From an uncultured Bacilli bacterium (lineage in GTDB: Bacteria > Bacillota_I > Bacilli_A > RF39 > UBA660): a stretch of DNA of 64,000 bases. The position numbers were made by a program, and so were the translations under genes. Position 1 is the first letter of the stretch, and the number at the start of each line of letters is the position of its first letter. The notes beneath the pieces were generated by a model. That model worked only from the letters and a program-made list of their open reading frames with translations, was not told the origin of the DNA and made no database searches. Location: the NCBI GenBank assembly GCA_944358375.1, contig CALVQT010000005.1:1-64000 (forward strand), written 5' to 3'. Positions 54,892 through 64,000 of this stretch are shown one piece after another.

Positions 54892-54933
54892 GTCCCTTTT
54901 AAATAGACAAAAATTTCAAACTAATCACAATTA

Positions 54934-54962
54934 TTGTAGAATATTAATAATTAAGATATAAT
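54934..54962 (+). promoter_or_regulatory. Promoter of the NACHT operon
   Basis: TTGTAG at 54934-54939 and TATAAT at 54957-54962 are 17 bases apart. The predicted leader before the ATG is only about ten bases. No TG extension, unlike most promoters here. Confidence 0.6.
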
Positions 54963-54978
54963 TAAAATGGTGATAAAA

Positions 54979-56673
54979 ATGTTTACAGAAGAAGCAAAAA
55001 AATTCATAAAATTAGAAGTAACTAATTTAGAAGGAAGAGCTGATGAATCATTAGCAGTAGCGGAAGTAGATAAAAAAATCCATGCTTTAGAACTTGCTAT
55101 TGAAATAAGTGAACACGTAAATAGACTAACAGGATTGAAAGAGGCAATTGTAGATCAAATAAATTACATGGCCGAGACTAATACAATATCTTCAATGGAA
55201 GAATTTGAAAAAACTGCTCAATATTTAGAATTATTCATATATTTGATAGATAAAGATTTTTATGAAAGTATTGAAGGAAAAAAACAAGAAGAAAATATTG
55301 CAATAAATTCGCAAGCAATACCAGACTATCTTTTAAAATTAGGATTAATAGAAAGTCAAAAAGTATGTGGGAATTTAAAATGCACTTATAAAAATCCTGA
55401 TTCATATAATTCCTATGATGAAATGCTAAAAGTATATGGAAATCTTTATTATATCAGAAATGAAGAAGCTCATGCTGTTAGAAAATTATCTATAACTCAA
55501 TCATGGCAATATGTTCGAGAATTGTTAATAGTGTATTTAGAAGTAGCAGGAAAATTTCAAACAGTATTAGAAGAAGAAGTAAATAGATTAAATCTAAATA
55601 GTAAAACCAATGCTCAAGCTTATTTAGAAAAATTAATAACTGACTATGAAAATAAAAGAGGATTTCATTATGTTGAATTAGATGGTACAGAAGAAAAAAA
55701 TAGAACATCAGGTACAAAGTCATTAGTCCAATTAATTAAAAATAAAGACAATTGTAAAATAAAATTAATAGGAAATGCTGGTATGGGAAAAACAACAACT
55801 ATGGAGTATTTAGCATATCAAGATGCCATCAATAAAAATAATAATAGGACACCAATAATAATAGAATTAAAAAATGTCAATCAAGAAGAAAAAACAATTA
55901 TTGGTATAATTGCCAACAAAAGTCATTTAGATTGTTCTATAGAAAATGTGAAAAAATTACTAGAAAATGGTTATTTGAATTTATACATAGATGGCATTAA
56001 TGAAATATATAATGAAAATTTGAAAACAGATATTGTAACTCAAATCAACTATTTAATTACTACTTATCCTAAAACAAAAGTAGTAATTACAGATAGATTA
56101 ACTAACAACAATACAGTTTCTGATAATGTTGGTATTTATGTAATTGAAAAATTAACCGACCATCAAGTAGAAGAATTTATTAATACGAATAGTAATGATC
56201 AAAAATTAGCTGAAAAAGTTCTTCAAAGTATAAATGAAAATTTAGAATTAAAAGAAATGGTAAGAATACCATTTAAGTTATATAAATTAATTGAAATAAT
56301 TAGAAATGGAATGAATGTTCCTACAAATTTATTAGAATTTGACGAATATTTTACTAGAACAATTATTGAAAGAGAAGTAAGACAAAAAGCATCGACTGAT
56401 GCTAAAAATTTATCTATATATTTGAAGGCTATTGTTAATGCTGCAAAGCCATTATATACGAAAGAAGATATTATTGATATCATAAGTCAGACTATGAAAG
56501 AAAAAAATTTATCTGATGTATCATCAGATAGTATTTTAGAATTATTACTAGATTTAAATATCATGAGAGAAATATCTTTTGAAAGATATGTTTTTACTAA
56601 TCAAGAAATCACTCGTAGTATTGAAGAACAAAAAGAAAGATTAACAGAAACATCATTAGAAGGATTAATATAG
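54979..56673 (+). CDS. HEPN-NACHT P-loop NTPase (NLR-like)
   Basis: A 564-residue cytosolic protein. Residues 1-215 are helical and contain YIRNEEAHAVRK (R160 to H165), the R-N-x3-H form of the HEPN RNase motif. The NTPase core has Walker A GNAGMGKTT (about 265-273), Walker B YIDGINE (about 338) and a following sensor-like VVITDRLT, all as in NACHT proteins. A helical C-terminal part includes a winged-helix-like stretch. NACHT proteins of bacteria are known antiphage sensors, and HEPN domains are common effectors in them. The usual C-terminal repeat sensor is absent; the giant protein encoded next could take that role. ATG 54979 is chosen for the GGTGAT before it; ATG 54967 is in frame. Confidence 0.75.
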   Translation: MFTEEAKKFIKLEVTNLEGRADESLAVAEVDKKIHALELAIEISEHVNRLTGLKEAIVDQINYMAETNTISSMEEFEKTAQYLELFIYLIDKDFYESIEGKKQEENIAINSQAIPDYLLKLGLIESQKVCGNLKCTYKNPDSYNSYDEMLKVYGNLYYIRNEEAHAVRKLSITQSWQYVRELLIVYLEVAGKFQTVLEEEVNRLNLNSKTNAQAYLEKLITDYENKRGFHYVELDGTEEKNRTSGTKSLVQLIKNKDNCKIKLIGNAGMGKTTTMEYLAYQDAINKNNNRTPIIIELKNVNQEEKTIIGIIANKSHLDCSIENVKKLLENGYLNLYIDGINEIYNENLKTDIVTQINYLITTYPKTKVVITDRLTNNNTVSDNVGIYVIEKLTDHQVEEFINTNSNDQKLAEKVLQSINENLELKEMVRIPFKLYKLIEIIRNGMNVPTNLLEFDEYFTRTIIEREVRQKASTDAKNLSIYLKAIVNAAKPLYTKEDIIDIISQTMKEKNLSDVSSDSILELLLDLNIMREISFERYVFTNQEITRSIEEQKERLTETSLEGLI

Positions 56674-56685
56674 AAAGGAATAAAC

Positions 56686-59600
56686 ATGATAGATAATATA
56701 AAATTAGAAAATGCTAAAAAAGTAATGAGTAGTTATATTGCATCAGGAGAAAACAAAGTAGATGTATATACTAAAGTTTTAAATACAGCCCATGATATCG
56801 ATCTAGCTATTATATTATTTAGAGATTTATGCGAAAATGATTTTGCAACTGCACTAGAAGTATATAAAAATATTAGTCAAGAAGATACTAAAGATAATTT
56901 AACACCAACATTTTTTAATCATGTATCTAACGAAAAACCATCAAAAGAATTAATTAAATCATTGATGTTATTAGGGAAAGATTTTCATCAAAAATATTTT
57001 GAAAAAAATAAAGACATATTATCAAATTTATTAGAATATGATGACATAATATTTGACACTACTATAGATAAAGAGCAATATGAATTATATTTTAACTATA
57101 TAGAAAAATGTTATGAACTAACAAAAAAAATTCCTTACAACATAGAAAAGTTAAAACATTCAGATATTAAAACTAATTCTTCATTACAAGAAAAAATAAA
57201 AAAATTAGAGGAAAAACAATATTACGAAAACGATATTGATAATCTTTTTTTTACTGCATATTCTACTAATACTTTGGAAAATGTTATTGAATTTTTTAAT
57301 TGTCCAGCTGATAAAATCTATGATAAAATATCAAGTAAAAATATATCCGAGAAAACAAAATATATCGCTTACTTTTTAGGAAGTAAAAAAAGTAGATTAG
57401 ACAAATTAGTAGAATGGTATTCTATATTATGTAAAAAGCCTCTTAATAAAGAAATAGGAGTAGAAACGGTTGTTACTTTATATAAAATAAGAGCTCTAGA
57501 AATAGATTTAGGATTAAAAAATAGTATTAAATTACCAAAAAGTAAGATTAACATTCAAAACATTCTAGATAATAATGATTTAAGTGAATCACAAGAATAC
57601 GACTTATTTTATTATCATTCTAAATTGATAAATAAAGTCTATAGTAATGCTGAAAAGTTTATGTTATTATTACCTGAATTGTTTCAAAATAATCCATTTA
57701 AAAGTGTTGAAAAAAAAGGTCCAAAAAGAGAACAAAAAGGGAAAAAAATCAATCAATCTATTTTTTATAATAGAATAATAGACTTTAGTAAAAATAAAAG
57801 AGTTCATAAGTTTTTAGAAAGAGAACAATCTGTTTTAAGATCAGAAATATTAATTTTAGCTAATCAAATAAGACCAGGATATGATTTTATTATTAGATTT
57901 TATTTTCATAGTATATTTAATTATGTTCTTTCATTTGATGACTTTATTGCTGCCTTTCCTATGCATAGTGCAGATTATTTCAAAATATTTAATACCTATG
58001 TATTAGGTGAATTTAGATATATTAATAATAATTTATATTTTGATACAAATTATGGAAGAATGAAAGTATCAATAAATTGCATGGAAGAAAAATTAGATAA
58101 AATTATTTTATCAAAAAAAGAAATAGTAAATTTAGTTTCTTATGATTATCAAAATAAATCTTTTAGAATAACAAATATAATATATACTACAGATAAAGCA
58201 ATAAAAAAGAAAACTACTGATATATTATTAACGTGTTTTAAAAGAGATTTATCTAATGAAGAATTAGAATTTATTAAAACAAATGAATTTTTTATTTATA
58301 GTCAACATCTAGATTTAATAAATTATGGATATTTATATAAAAAATATAATGATTATTTTAAAGATATAAAAGAAAGAGTTATTGAATTATATAAGTATAA
58401 AATAAATAGTAGTAATAGTGATACAAATATAGAAGTAATTTTTTATAAATACTTATTAAATGTTGATAAAAAAGAATTATTAAATGAGCTAATTAAGTCA
58501 ATTAGAAATATACTAGAAGAATTTTCTACTAGACAATTAACTGATTTAACTACAAGTCAAACATTTGATAATTTTAGAGAAAACATCAATAAAATATTTG
58601 ATATTTTAAAAGAGTTAGATATTGAATTTTATAATGAAATAATTCAAGTAATAAAAGATAATAAGTTAGAATCTATAACGTATTTAACAATCGAAATAGA
58701 TAACGAATACTTTAATAAATTAAAAGAAGAAAAATATTCATATATTAATGAATTTTATAAAATATATCCAACTTATAACTATACATATGAACAAATAAAA
58801 GAAGTAATAGATAGAAGCAATAGTAATATAAAATTTTATATTATTTTAAGAGCTTTATCTAGAAATATTAGTTGGTATGAACAATTAAAAGAAGATTTAA
58901 TAGAATCTATAAAAGAAGATATTCCTTATATAGATTGGATTCAAAAATTAGAATTAAACATTTATTCTTTAAATAGAGATACTATTTTACATCCTATCAA
59001 AAAGTTAGAATATGATGATACCAATTTTACTCAGGAAGAAAAAGAATTTGTTGAAAAAGTAAAAAAACTTTTAGATTATGAAGCAATCGAAGTATTAGAA
59101 AATTCAATGTCTGAAAAACTTAATAATATAAGAGATAGGGTAACAGAACAGCAATTAGAATCATTATCTAAAGAAAACATTTCAGTAAAAGAGCGAATAG
59201 AAATAGCACCTATAATACTAAATATTTTAAAAAGAAAATCTCTTAGTGCCATTGATAAATATAATATTTTAAAGTCACTTGGGACAAATAATCCTTTTCA
59301 TACTAATAGTGAAATAAATATTGACCAATTACCATCAATAGAAGATAGTTTAGTAATAAAATTAAATAGTATTTTTGACAAATTAATAATAGAAAAAGCT
59401 ATAGAATTTTACTTTATTTCTCCAATGCATTATACTTCACACTTGAACATTATAAGAAAAAAAGTATCTAATGAACAATTAAAGAAGTATAGTAAGGATT
59501 ATTTCTTTAATGGTTATATAAATATAATTAATCTAACAACAGAAGCTAAAGTTTACATTACTAACATATTATGTAAGAATGCTGTTGAGTGTTCTATTGA

Positions 59601-62600
59601 TGATGTAAAAAGAATTGGTTATCGAATCATTCCTTTTTACGATAAAATAAAATTCAAAATAAAAAAAATAGAAGAAAAAATATTCCTAGAGCCAATTATT
59701 GATTTAAGTAAAGAAGAAGAACAATTAAATCGTAGTTTAGAAAATCAAGAGTACTTTGATAATTTATCTATTAAAGAAAAAGAAAATGTTTTAAAACATT
59801 ATTGCCGAAAAGATGTAGTAGCTGCCTATTTTTTTGATAAAACCAAAATAATTAGTGAAGATACATACATAGAATATGCTAAAGCCTTAAGCAACTACAC
59901 AACTACAGGAGCAGAATTCTTATATTTATGTCTAATAATCAATAATGAAAAGGAATTTATTGATAAATTAAATTCTTTTTATAAAATTAAAGAAAAACAA
60001 AATTCTTTGCTAACACTTCAAAAAAGAATATTAGAAGAAAACAAAATGGAGTATTTTGATACTTTAATAAGATATTTAGCAGATATGAATCTTCTTCATA
60101 AAGATATGATTTTATATGAAATATTTGAAGTAATAAAAGAAAATGATGTATTTAAACAAAATTATAAAAGTTATAATGAAAATGGTATAATAGAAAAAAG
60201 GTTATTAACTGAAGATATTAAAGAATATTTTAATACCAAAATATTAGAAATAAGAAGATTAAAAATGCATTTTGGAAACTCTGCTTTCAGTTATTATGAA
60301 GAAGAAAGTAGAAAATATAATGTCATAAGTCAAAAAGATACAATATTTCTATATTATGTCATTATTCGTGAAATAATAGAAGCTAAAGAAATAAGTAATA
60401 TACTTTATGAGCGATTATTAAGATTAAATCCAAGAATAGAAGAAAAAATGTCTAACTTTATTTGTGATAATATTAATCAAGAAGATAGTTTAACTATTTT
60501 TGATATTTATAAAGAAAAAATTATATCTTCAAATGATATAGAAGACAAAGAATATAATTTAAATAAAATTGTTGCTTATTCAGAATATTTACCTGCAGTA
60601 AGATTTAAAGTAGAAGAATTAATGGCAAATAACGAAGACTTATTGCAAATAAATATCAATCTAAATACTAAAGCAGTTTATATAAATAAATTAAAAGAAA
60701 AAATACAATCAGCTTTTTTCAAATATAAAGACAAATCAACATATATAGAATATGTTAAAGCATATCGCTTATCAACTTTGCAATATGTTGAATATCTTTA
60801 TAATTATGAATATATTTATGCAAAATTAAAGTTAAAAGATCAAATAATGGCACTGATAGATACTTTAATTGATAATCACACGTTCTTAAAAAAAATAATT
60901 TTCTTTGATGAAATATACTCTTTAGCAAGCAATAGACAAAGAAGTATTTTGAATTATAATAAAAATTATCATAAAGATACAATAATTAATATTACTTTAA
61001 ATAGTTATAATGTAATAAAAATAATCAAATCAACATGGTATAAAAAATTAAGTAATATAGTTAAACTTATTGAAAAAGTTTTAATAAATATTTCTAGTAG
61101 AAATGAATATCTATCACTAGAAGAAATTGAATTAATCAAAGCCCTTTATCAATTTGAAGAAGAATTATATGATGAAGAAAATCCTGAGTTAAAAACTAAA
61201 ATATTTATTACTACCTTATACGAAAATAAATTTTTGTCTAAACATTTATTATTTAATCAATTAGTAGAAAAAATTTATCACGAACTAATTCCTCGTGAAT
61301 ATTATGAAAATATTGAAAAAAAGTCCAAATTTAATATAAACATTTATGAAAGATCTAAAAGAATAAATGATTATTTTGAAAAAGAACTATATAAGAAAAC
61401 ACTAGAAGAATTATTTATTTATGAAGAAGAATATATTGTTAGTTTATTCAAAAAACATCATTATCAACAAGTATATATTGAATGTCTAAATTATTTAAGT
61501 GAGTATTCAAAATTTGGTATTAAACAATCATTCATCGAAATATTTAATAGTCGTTTATTAATTATCGAAGACAAGCAAGCAGTAGAAAAATTATATATAA
61601 ATGTCTTATTAAGTTTTCTAAAAAACAATCCAAAAGAAATAATAGACTTCATCAAACTAACAAGTTATTTAAATGATTATTATTCATTAAAAATGGATAA
61701 TTTAAATAGTTATATGAATATAAATAATTTAATGGAAGTAGAAGAACTAGAAAAAGAAGAAAAAATTTATATATATTTAAAAACACCATTCCATTGTGAT
61801 ATAAAATTTGATAAATTTTTATATCGTTTATATAAAAATGAATTAGAAAACACAAATGAAATAACTTTTACTAATAAATTTATATTACCAATAGATCAGT
61901 TAAAAGATTTATTACTAGAAAAAAATATTAATATTTCTAATCAATATATAACTCTTACAGGTTTTTATAAATACCCTAATACTTTATTTAAAATGAAATA
62001 TGAAATAATTGAAAATATAGATGTTTTAGACATGTCTAATGACTTTTATAAATTAAAACAAAACTTTTCAATGAGAAAAAAAGCATATTTCAAATTAATT
62101 CATGATGAAGAAATATTTAATAAATATTTTGATATATACAATAATATAGATAAACTAATTAGAGAAAAACAATATGCATTATTAGATGAATACGTAAAAG
62201 ACTCAAGTATTTTAAACAATATTTTCATTTCTCCTAAGTATGATGAATTTAGAAAAGAAAATTTATATCTAAATAATAAAAAAATATCTGATTTTGAATA
62301 TAGTATTATAAATAGTATAAATAGAGGAAATAACTTTAAAAATGAATTATTTAATATATATAAACATACTCAGTCAGATAAAAAAATATATTTATATTAT
62401 CTTTTATGTTTTGAATATGGCTATTTTGAAGACAATATAAAATTAGAAGATTATCCAAAAGAAATTATAAAAGATGTTGCTGAAAAAATGGTTTATGAAT
62501 GCAAAATAAATTCAAAAGATTACAAAGAGTTTTTTAATTCATTAAAAGAAAATAGTTTATTATCTTTTGTAGGTACAGAAGATATTTCTGATGCATCAGA

Positions 62601-63429
62601 AGAAAAGGTAAATAAAGTACTAGAAGAAAAAATTTATGATAAAGATAGACGTAATTTAATTAAATATTTAAGTGATTCAGCAAAGTATATTAAAAAGCAT
62701 AAAAAAACTAAATATAATGCTTATGATAAAGATATTTTTAAAATTTTTATGGAAATATATTTAACTAGTAAAGAGTTATACGAAAAGGATATGTTAAACT
62801 GCAATAGATTGCTAATTAGTCTGAATAAAATAAGTTCGTTTAATAAAGATGTCATATATGAAAAAATAATTATACCAAAAACTCTAAATGATGTTGAACC
62901 ATCAAAAAAAATGCAACTAGAAGAAGCTGATAAATTCATACTACATAATATTGATTATCAAAAAAGCTTTAACTATTCTTTAAGAGAACTTTTAACAAGA
63001 GCAAGTGAAGATTATCAATTCTACATATACCATGTACTAGCTTATCGCTTGAATGATTATGTAAATTATAAAATAAATTTATCACTTAACCAACAAAAAG
63101 AAGAAATTTTAATAGATTTAATAATTAGATTAACTTATGAACAAAGAAATATAGAAGAATTCTTTGGAATGCTAAAAGAAAATAGTATTTTGACTATTCT
63201 AGATAAGAATGAATATATAAAACTATACAATAAAGCAATTCGTCGTATGCTAGAAGAAGAAATATTTGAAAAAGGAAGAGTTCAAAAGGTACGCGAAATT
63301 ATTCAATTAATAGAAGAAAATAAGGATTTAACCGATAAAGTTAAGTTAGTTGAAGATTTTCCAATCAATATTACAAAATGGTTAACCGAGCAAGAGAAAA
63401 ATATTCTTTATAGCTACTATATAGTATAA
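56686..63429 (+). CDS. Giant 2247-residue helical protein of unknown function
   Basis: I recognise no family in this protein. It is very rich in Lys, Glu, Ile, Asn and Tyr and mostly helical, like a long solenoid. No signal peptide, membrane helix, Walker motif or nuclease motif was seen. Two stretches (near residues 440-500 and 960-1040) are richer in strands and could be small OB-like folds, a weak guess. Near the C terminus a unit recurs about 212 residues apart: VYECKINSKDYKEFFNSLKE near 1935 and LTYEQRNIEEFFGMLKE near 2149, each followed by NS(L/I)L and a basic helix. It starts 12 bases after the NACHT gene with AAAGGA, so both are likely made together. Confidence 0.8.
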   Translation: MIDNIKLENAKKVMSSYIASGENKVDVYTKVLNTAHDIDLAIILFRDLCENDFATALEVYKNISQEDTKDNLTPTFFNHVSNEKPSKELIKSLMLLGKDFHQKYFEKNKDILSNLLEYDDIIFDTTIDKEQYELYFNYIEKCYELTKKIPYNIEKLKHSDIKTNSSLQEKIKKLEEKQYYENDIDNLFFTAYSTNTLENVIEFFNCPADKIYDKISSKNISEKTKYIAYFLGSKKSRLDKLVEWYSILCKKPLNKEIGVETVVTLYKIRALEIDLGLKNSIKLPKSKINIQNILDNNDLSESQEYDLFYYHSKLINKVYSNAEKFMLLLPELFQNNPFKSVEKKGPKREQKGKKINQSIFYNRIIDFSKNKRVHKFLEREQSVLRSEILILANQIRPGYDFIIRFYFHSIFNYVLSFDDFIAAFPMHSADYFKIFNTYVLGEFRYINNNLYFDTNYGRMKVSINCMEEKLDKIILSKKEIVNLVSYDYQNKSFRITNIIYTTDKAIKKKTTDILLTCFKRDLSNEELEFIKTNEFFIYSQHLDLINYGYLYKKYNDYFKDIKERVIELYKYKINSSNSDTNIEVIFYKYLLNVDKKELLNELIKSIRNILEEFSTRQLTDLTTSQTFDNFRENINKIFDILKELDIEFYNEIIQVIKDNKLESITYLTIEIDNEYFNKLKEEKYSYINEFYKIYPTYNYTYEQIKEVIDRSNSNIKFYIILRALSRNISWYEQLKEDLIESIKEDIPYIDWIQKLELNIYSLNRDTILHPIKKLEYDDTNFTQEEKEFVEKVKKLLDYEAIEVLENSMSEKLNNIRDRVTEQQLESLSKENISVKERIEIAPIILNILKRKSLSAIDKYNILKSLGTNNPFHTNSEINIDQLPSIEDSLVIKLNSIFDKLIIEKAIEFYFISPMHYTSHLNIIRKKVSNEQLKKYSKDYFFNGYINIINLTTEAKVYITNILCKNAVECSIDDVKRIGYRIIPFYDKIKFKIKKIEEKIFLEPIIDLSKEEEQLNRSLENQEYFDNLSIKEKENVLKHYCRKDVVAAYFFDKTKIISEDTYIEYAKALSNYTTTGAEFLYLCLIINNEKEFIDKLNSFYKIKEKQNSLLTLQKRILEENKMEYFDTLIRYLADMNLLHKDMILYEIFEVIKENDVFKQNYKSYNENGIIEKRLLTEDIKEYFNTKILEIRRLKMHFGNSAFSYYEEESRKYNVISQKDTIFLYYVIIREIIEAKEISNILYERLLRLNPRIEEKMSNFICDNINQEDSLTIFDIYKEKIISSNDIEDKEYNLNKIVAYSEYLPAVRFKVEELMANNEDLLQININLNTKAVYINKLKEKIQSAFFKYKDKSTYIEYVKAYRLSTLQYVEYLYNYEYIYAKLKLKDQIMALIDTLIDNHTFLKKIIFFDEIYSLASNRQRSILNYNKNYHKDTIINITLNSYNVIKIIKSTWYKKLSNIVKLIEKVLINISSRNEYLSLEEIELIKALYQFEEELYDEENPELKTKIFITTLYENKFLSKHLLFNQLVEKIYHELIPREYYENIEKKSKFNINIYERSKRINDYFEKELYKKTLEELFIYEEEYIVSLFKKHHYQQVYIECLNYLSEYSKFGIKQSFIEIFNSRLLIIEDKQAVEKLYINVLLSFLKNNPKEIIDFIKLTSYLNDYYSLKMDNLNSYMNINNLMEVEELEKEEKIYIYLKTPFHCDIKFDKFLYRLYKNELENTNEITFTNKFILPIDQLKDLLLEKNINISNQYITLTGFYKYPNTLFKMKYEIIENIDVLDMSNDFYKLKQNFSMRKKAYFKLIHDEEIFNKYFDIYNNIDKLIREKQYALLDEYVKDSSILNNIFISPKYDEFRKENLYLNNKKISDFEYSIINSINRGNNFKNELFNIYKHTQSDKKIYLYYLLCFEYGYFEDNIKLEDYPKEIIKDVAEKMVYECKINSKDYKEFFNSLKENSLLSFVGTEDISDASEEKVNKVLEEKIYDKDRRNLIKYLSDSAKYIKKHKKTKYNAYDKDIFKIFMEIYLTSKELYEKDMLNCNRLLISLNKISSFNKDVIYEKIIIPKTLNDVEPSKKMQLEEADKFILHNIDYQKSFNYSLRELLTRASEDYQFYIYHVLAYRLNDYVNYKINLSLNQQKEEILIDLIIRLTYEQRNIEEFFGMLKENSILTILDKNEYIKLYNKAIRRMLEEEIFEKGRVQKVREIIQLIEENKDLTDKVKLVEDFPINITKWLTEQEKNILYSYYIV

Positions 63430-63449
63430 TTATGGATGGAGGAGAATAT

Positions 63450-64000
63450 ATGAAATTAGTAGAAAAGACCTGTCCAAACTGTGGTGCAAATTTAGAATTT
63501 AACTTTGGAGATAAAGAGGTAAAATGTAAATATTGTAATAAATCATATTTAATAGAAGGATATGATAATACTAATTATCAAAATAATTTAAATATTGATT
63601 TAAATTTAGTAACAAAAACTACTCAGTCAATTATTAGTATTCCATTTATTATTTTTATAATAATATTTTCTATTATAACAATATTTATAGGATATACTAC
63701 ATTCAAAATAGTCAGCATTGATCATAAGAGTATATCTGAAAATAATGAAACGTATGAAGAAAATACTGAAAGTTTAAACTTTTTAAATTCAATTACTACA
63801 GAAATGTCTGATAAAATAACATCAAAGAGTATAAGTACGATAAATGCTTGGAATAAAACAAATGATAACTTCATTTTAGATAGCTATAAACATTTAGGCT
63901 ATTATTTGGCGACAAATGGTAACTTTTCAACATTATATGATATTTTTGAATTAGTTTATAAAGATGAGAATAAACAATACACTGTATATACAGGAGTAAA
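63450..64000 (+). CDS. Zinc-ribbon membrane protein (cut by window end)
   Basis: The first 183 codons of a gene that continues past the window. It begins MKLVEKTCPNCGANLEF, and CKYCNKSY completes a CxxC...CxxC zinc ribbon (residues 8-30). A membrane helix at about 65-90 (IPFIIFIIIFSIITIFIGYTTF) is followed by an outer domain. Such zinc-ribbon proteins are common in gut Bacillota and mostly uncharacterised. GGAGGAGA lies six bases before the ATG. It starts 20 bases after the giant gene and probably belongs to the same operon. Confidence 0.75.
   Translation, partial: MKLVEKTCPNCGANLEFNFGDKEVKCKYCNKSYLIEGYDNTNYQNNLNIDLNLVTKTTQSIISIPFIIFIIIFSIITIFIGYTTFKIVSIDHKSISENNETYEENTESLNFLNSITTEMSDKITSKSISTINAWNKTNDNFILDSYKHLGYYLATNGNFSTLYDIFELVYKDENKQYTVYTGV

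Noticed and set aside
1..64000. Mycoplasma-like genetic code, suggested by the very low G+C
   Set aside because: Many genes end properly at TGA (for example at 7172-7174, 8923-8925 and 9792-9794), and TGG encodes the conserved Trp residues.
54967..64000. Mobile element or prophage as source of the NACHT operon
   Set aside because: No integrase, transposase, terminal repeat or tRNA attachment site was seen, and base composition looks like the rest of the window.

Overview
The window looks like a chromosomal segment of a very AT-rich, Gram-positive-type anaerobe. By eye G+C is roughly a quarter. TGA is used as a stop codon and TGG encodes Trp, so the genetic code is standard and not that of Mycoplasma. 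Wall genes (LCP, FemABX, GH25, PASTA), the MEP enzyme IspH and the oxygen-sensitive NrdD/NrdG pair fit an uncultured, strictly anaerobic Bacillota, perhaps one of the gut Bacilli lineages. The taxonomy is inference. No transposase, phage, CRISPR, tRNA or rRNA gene was seen. Genes are tightly packed and no gap exceeds about 130 bases.

Region 1 (about 1-29 kb) is a large surface-polysaccharide locus. After a leftward PASTA protein comes a long rightward series: a polymerase-GT4 fusion, several GT2 enzymes (two of the lipid-carrier GtrB/DPM type), three multi-pass membrane proteins that look like GT-C transferases, a UbiA enzyme resembling decaprenyl-phosphate phosphoribosyltransferase, and two proteins with a HAD phosphatase head on different membrane bodies. 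An O-acylation pair (acyltransferase-3 plus SGNH), a two-component ABC exporter of the TagGH/Wzm-Wzt type, a GT2-GT4 fusion, a GT4 enzyme, a pyruvyltransferase-FrhB fusion, a GH25 lysozyme with tandem wall-binding repeats and GtrA follow. Together they would build a sugar polymer on a lipid carrier, decorate it with lipid-linked sugars and acyl groups, and export it.

Region 2 (27.4-35.6 kb) holds a DgkB-type lipid kinase, membrane proteins, a FemABX aminoacyltransferase with a transglutaminase-like partner, a membrane-anchored GH25 enzyme, YlmH, an ASCH protein and small unknowns.

Region 3 (35.7-41.6 kb) is a self-contained secretion module. A SipW-type signal peptidase with an added membrane domain sits among three surface proteins with TasA/camelysin-like or similar heads.

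Region 4 (41.7-54.9 kb) is housekeeping and regulation: a UDG-fold protein, ispH, an LCP ligase, a Crp/Fnr regulator divergent from nrdD-nrdG-dut with a palindrome exactly between them, a patatin with a lysine-rich tail, a DUF1848 protein, a YcxB-like protein, an HExxH protein and a hybrid histidine kinase.

Region 5 (54.9 kb to the end) is the most novel part. A HEPN-NACHT P-loop protein is followed by a 2247-residue protein with no recognised domain and by a zinc-ribbon membrane protein cut by the window edge. This is a candidate NLR-like defence or stress operon.
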